Of a stretch of DNA of 64,000 bases, positions 59,981 through 64,000 are shown one piece after another. The stretch is from Camarhynchus parvulus. Lineage: Eukaryota; Chordata; Aves; Passeriformes; Thraupidae. The stretch's first letter is position 1. Each line of letters starts with the position of its first letter. The notes under the pieces were generated by a model. It searched no databases. It was given only the letters and a program-made list of their open reading frames with translations, and had not been told where the DNA came from. The DNA is taken from contig NC_044590.1 of assembly GCF_901933205.1 (NCBI RefSeq), forward strand, positions 14,411,501 through 14,475,500, written 5' to 3'. The position numbers and the translations under genes were made by a program.

Positions 59981-60029
59981 CAAGAAACTTGTTTATGTTG
60001 CTGCAAACATTCCAACCAGTGCTGTGTAA
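59981..60029 (-). other. PHF20: Candidate non-coding 5' UTR exon of PHF20 (49 nt)
   Basis: Bounded by a strong acceptor (pyrimidine-rich tract ending CTTTCCTGTAG) and a near-consensus donor (TTCTTG|GTGAGT), on the PHF20 strand and upstream of the start-codon exon. It could splice to the acceptor at 54003. It contains a short upstream ORF of five codons (ATG to TAA). Supported by splice signals only; a chance match is possible. Confidence 0.45.
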
Positions 60030-60956
60030 CTACAGGAAAGGAAAAACAAAAACATGTGAATTCTGAGACTAAAAGTAGTTCAGAGTTCAAAAAAATATTC
60101 TCTCTACAGTCAACAGTAGCTGCATAATAGAATAACACGTCTAGAACAAAAATTTAATCTGAAAATATTTCAGTACAGGTCAGCAGGCTGCTGTGATCCA
60201 AATTAGAGAGACCCTTAAGAGACCCTGACACACAGACATTCCCTCTGCATATCTCCACATCATATTTCTCCATCATTTATTTATCTGTTGTCAACTAAAA
60301 GTCACCAGTAACTTCATCATTACTCCTACTTTAATGCAACAGGTACTGCAGTATTAACTAACTACACACTAAGTAAGCAGTCCGCTCCTGTCAATGAAGA
60401 CATACTCAACCGGATAATCTACATTCACCACATGGCAGAAGGAGCTGTGTTTTGCTAATACAAGAATGAACTACAAGAGTTTCTCCAGAATTGCTTCTTC
60501 ATCCACAAATCCAATTCTTGTCAATTCATGTAGGCTTCCTCACACTGCACAAGTGGGAAAGACAGCCATTTGAATTGCTCCCAGAAGCCCAATTTAGGCT
60601 GCAAATTTGGCACTGTAATGACACTGCTCTCAGTTTCTACCTGAACTGAAGCTGCATAGAGCCTATTGTGGTTTAGGAATAGTATTCTTCCATCAAGTGT
60701 TCCCACTGAAAGGAGAATTAGAGGCACAAAAGGTAAAGACCATTGGTGGAGATAAGAACAGTTTACTGAAAACAGCAATGAGATAAGAAAATGAACTGTA
60801 AAAGTAATGGTATTAAGAAGTGTACAAGAAAGGCAAGCAATACACACCGGAATGCTCAGTGCAGAGCCTGACTTAACCTGACCACACCCAAACCACCCCA
60901 ACCTGGAAGGGACCCCTTTCCCCAGCCCCCAGAAAATGATGTGAGGTGGCGCAGAA
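60030..60956 (-). other. Region between candidate 5' exon and ERV remnant
   Basis: Contains copy 1 of a direct repeat (60168-60270) shared with 60957-61056, and a 126-codon minus ORF (60521-60901) with a hydrophobic middle that I do not recognise. Could be flanking intron or further decayed retroviral sequence. Confidence 0.5.
60168..60270. repeat. Direct repeat, copy 1
   Basis: Shares ATTTCAGTACAGGTCAGCAG, GCTGCTGT-ATCCAAA, then CTTAAGAGACCCT and CACAGACA with 60957-61056, same orientation, 789 bp apart. Similarity stops abruptly at both ends. Confidence 0.85.
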
Positions 60957-61056
60957 TTTCAGTACAGGTCAGCAGGCTGCTGTAATCCAAACTAGAGAGA
61001 TGCTTAAGAGACCCTTACAAACACACAGACACCCCTCCGCATATCCACATCAGATT
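60957..61056. repeat. Direct repeat, copy 2
   Basis: Partner of 60168-60270; it runs directly into the retroviral remnant to its right, so the repeated segment may be part of that element's 3' region. Confidence 0.85.
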
Positions 61057-61146
61057 CTAGCCACACCCTCTTCTGGCTATTAGGACATTATCCATCCCTT
61101 ATTCTGTACCACATACATCATGCCCATATCCTACCCGTTTCCAACT

Positions 61147-61193
61147 ATACACACACACACACATATAAATATATATACACACAGACATAGATA
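61147..61193 (+). repeat. (CA)n/(TA)n microsatellite
   Basis: ATACACACACACACACAT then ATAAATATATATACACACAG; simple repeat at the left part of the retroviral remnant. Confidence 0.85.
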
Positions 61194-61872
61194 TCTACAA
61201 AAGCACGGCTATCATTTCCATCATTAATGGCTGTCCCTCCAGCATGTCTGTTGAGTTCATTTAGTCCAAGACTGTGGATTCCATCCATCATAGAGGTCTT
61301 CTAGGGCAAGAGGGCTGGTGGCAAACTCTATCAGGAATTCACAACTGGTATATCTGGAGCAGTCTATACACTTTGTCAATTGCAGTTATGGCACACAGTG
61401 GCACTATTATTCACCAACCAATATTATACAATTCAACATTACAGACTCTTCTCACCCAAAAATCAAATCCCTTTGAGGTACACATCATGTTCCCTTGTCC
61501 CTCTGCATTACCCACAAAGAGCACCTAGGTCCTTGAGCAAAACCAATCCGCCAGATGTGCTTGCCTTTGTCTGAGGTAGGACTAACCCAAACTGTCTTCC
61601 CTAATATATTCCTCCTTATCTATCCTTCATGGGGACCATACTCCATTCTACAGAATGTGGAAGTTTTGATTGTGAAGTGCCAGCTTGACTGGTGTAGCCT
61701 CAGGTGTTAACTAACCAGGTGGCTTTTGCTATGTGTAGATGTCAATGTCTGATGGTTCCCCACCCATTACTTTCAATATGGTTGTTAACAGTCCATTATG
61801 CTGCTCAATTTTTCCAGAGACTGGTGCATGTTAAGGAATATGATACACCCACTCAATCCCATAGTATCTGGC

Positions 61873-62434
61873 TCAGATGTCTATGAGGCTGTTGTCTGAC
61901 TCAATTCTTTCTGGAGTGCCATGCTGACAGAGGATTTGTTTTTCAAGGTCCAGATGGTGTTCTGGGCAGTGCTGTGAGACATGGGGTAGGTCCAACCATC
62001 CAGTGGCGCCTTCCACCACCGTCAGCATGTAACATTTGCCTTGGTGTGTCTGCAGGAGTGTGATGTAATTAATCTGACAGGCCTCTCCATATTTATATTT
62101 TGACCATTGCCCCCCCATACCACAGGGGTTTTACCCACTTGGCCCAGCTTGACTGCAGTACACGTTTCACAGTCATGGATAACCTGGAGATGGTATCCAT
62201 GGTTAAGTCCACTCCACAGTCATGAGCCCATCTGTAATGTTGCATCTCTTTCCAGATGACACAAGGTGTCACGAGCTGCCCACCAAGCCAGAAATAATTC
62301 ACCTGCAGCAATTTAACCTTGGCAGCCTGACCCACCTGTTCATTGTTGCAATACTCTTCAGCAGCCCAACTCTTGGGTATGTGCGCATCTCCACAACATA
62401 CTTTTACAGTCAATTTCTCTACCCAGGCAGCCAC
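61873..62434 (-). pseudogene. Retroviral integrase remnant
   Basis: Two overlapping frames, 62434-62093 and 62118-61873, carry successive parts of an integrase, separated by a frame change near a run of C at about 62110. The zinc-binding Cys pair of the N-terminal domain lies in a neighbouring frame near 62180. In the core, the first catalytic Asp position is Asn (QINYI), while the second (HGTPERIESDN) is kept. The frame stops at 61873. Non-functional by several independent lesions. Confidence 0.85.
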
Positions 62435-63085
62435 ACTTCAGCAGCCCAGATGGGTTTCCCTCTGCACTGCCAACTGGTCTTTTTTCACTGGTCCAGCCCC
62501 CCTCCCCCCAGCATTTGCCACCGTCCACAAACCAATGCAGAGGTATGATATTGGCTATTTCTCTCATTCAGCAATATTTGAGGACAGCTGGATGGCTTTC
62601 AGCTCTGCAAGGACCACCTTGTCCTTCATCAGCTTCTGCAACTCACTGTGTATGACTCCAAATGGCAGCTTTCCATCTCCAATTTGTCCCTATGGTATGA
62701 CAGGAAGCAGCAGTGAAGAGAGCATCACTTTTCCTTTTCTGGTAGTTGATTATATGGTGGAGTCTCCTTAGCATGGTGGCACCTTTTCCTCCTCCTCTTC
62801 TGATGGTATGGATATTTTTGCCTTCGTGCCACTGTGATGAATTCCAAGATTCCTGGGTGATTGGGGTTTCCTATTTGAGCTCACTACATAGTCAGAGCCA
62901 TTCACTTATTCCACGTAGTGTCAGTGGCATGATGTTTAGAAGGGAATTTCCCTTGGACATTCAGTCCAGCACTGTCAGTCCGAGTGCCAGAAAGCGCTGT
63001 GCTTCAGTGTCAATCATTTCTGAGGCGGTGCCAACCCCTTCATAACCTGGTCAAGATCTCTTCTTCAGTTGGGGTGTAACAGGCC

Positions 63086-63322
63086 TCAGATCCTCTTTAT
63101 CAGCGAATCCAGAACCTCAGGGGTTGTCTTCAAGTCTCCATGGGTACTTTCTGTCAGAGACTCCAGGAAGGACCATGCTTCCCAGCTGCAATGTAGAGCA
63201 CATTTTTCACATCTTATCCCGTCCTGAGTGGCCCAAAGGCTGCTGCACAATCTTCTGTTGAGTTTGTCCAAAACTTGTTGTTGTTTAGAATCCCACCTAA
63301 AATTGTTGCTCTCCTGTGTCAC
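63086..63322 (-). pseudogene. Retroviral pol remnant between reverse transcriptase and RNase H
   Basis: A 78-codon open stretch beginning MTQESNNFRWDSKQQQ with a TPEVLD-like ending, in the right place and strand between the YIDD motif and the RNase H/integrase part. The start is not a real start; it is a piece of pol open by chance between lesions. Confidence 0.6.
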
Positions 63323-64000
63323 ATGACAGAGAGGGCTTACAATCTTGACTATCTTATGGAATATGCATCCTGCAAAAACCCACAGTTCCTAAGAAAGCCT
63401 GTGTTTCCTTTTTGCTGCCTGGACACACTACTTTGATGACCACATCCACTGGACTATCATAACATCCATCCTGCCATTTTACTCCTAGGAACTGAATTTG
63501 CTGGGCAAATCCTTGATCGTGGCAAAAACAGCCTTTGGGAGGATTTGGATTATTTTCTCCCCTTTCTCAAAAGCCTCCTCTGCAGTGTTGCCCCCATACA
63601 ATGATGTCATCAATATACTGCAAGTGTTCTGGAACCTCACCCTTTTCCAGTGCAGCCTACATCAGTCCATGGCAAATGGTAAGACTGTGCTTCCATCTCT
63701 GGGGCAGCCGTTTCTAGGTGTACTGGATGCCACTCCAGGTAAAAACTAACAGTGGCCTGCACTCTGCTGCTAAAGGAATGGAGAAAAACACACTGGCAAT
63801 CTCAATTGTGGCATCACTTTGCTGCCCTGGACTTCAGGTCATACTGAAGTTCCAGCATGTCCGGCACAGCAGCACTCCGTGATGGTGCGATGATGGTGTG
63901 ACTTCATTCAGGCCAAAATACTTCACTGTCAGTGTCCACTCTCCATTGTACCCATGCACTGGCCAATTAGGACTACAGGACATTTCCTCTCCAGCTTGCT

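Larger units (their letters stand above)
60957..64000 (-). mobile_element. ERVL-like endogenous retrovirus remnant, pol region, degraded, runs off the window
   Basis: Minus strand, so reverse transcriptase lies to the right and integrase to the left. A reverse transcriptase YIDD catalytic motif is at 63617-63606, RNase H and connection sequence follow to about 62.6 kb, and integrase sequence is at about 62.4-61.6 kb. The frame is broken repeatedly by stops and shifts, and no long pol ORF survives. The left part (to about 61 kb) is 3' non-coding sequence; no LTR is identified on that side. Style matches passerine ERVL, the group most numerous in songbirds. Confidence 0.82.

Noticed and set aside
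62222..62771. Overlapping plus-strand ORFs of 108 and 142 codons
   Set aside because: Antisense to the retroviral pol remnant, whose integrase motifs are on the minus strand.

Overview
The window is a stretch of bird genome, most likely from a songbird, lying almost entirely inside one protein-coding gene on the minus strand: PHF20 (PHD finger protein 20), a chromatin reader of the KAT8/NSL histone acetyltransferase complex. The bird assignment rests on two CR1 LINE tails (the standard bird retroposon) and several LTRs that look like passerine ERVL and ERVK families; the latter is recognition from memory. The sequence is AT-rich and intron-dominated. No second active gene, tRNA, rRNA or CRISPR array was seen.

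Gene model, read right to left. A candidate 49-nt non-coding 5' exon lies at 60029-59981. The ATG exon is at 54003-53889. Sixteen further coding exons run down to 1546-1363. All introns are GT-AG and every exon phase closes, giving 1013 complete codons plus one base before the left edge. The order is two Tudor domains (coding exons 1-5), AT-hook (exon 5), charged linker (6-8), C2H2 zinc finger (9), an extra basic 60-codon exon (10), a lysine-rich block (11), Ser/acidic linker (12), a complete Cys4-His-Cys3 PHD finger (13-14), and the conserved C-terminal blocks (15-17). The last coding exon, stop codon and 3' UTR lie left of position 1. The promoter and first exon probably lie right of 64,000, because no CpG-rich stretch is visible upstream of the ATG exon.

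Introns, left to right. A minus-oriented CR1 tail lies at 2.3-2.7 kb. A solo ERVL-type LTR with 5-bp target duplications lies at 9.2-10.3 kb. Intron 13 holds a cluster of plus-oriented LTRs at 11.2-14.2 kb, including one LTR inserted into or against another with perfect TTTCT duplications. A sense-oriented LTR with TATA box and poly(A) signal lies just downstream of exon 10 (24.35-24.67 kb). A short CR1 tail is at 29.9 kb, and an intronic segment is duplicated at 40.8 and 42.0 kb. In the 5' intron there is a decayed fragment of the RBM12 coding region (58.1-58.4 kb), and from about 61 kb to the right edge a broken ERVL-like pol region (reverse transcriptase and integrase) on the minus strand.

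The most interesting points are the extra in-frame cassette exon 10, the RBM12 fragment within PHF20, the sense LTR that could end transcripts early, and the nested LTR pair. I found no evidence for an undescribed biological system.
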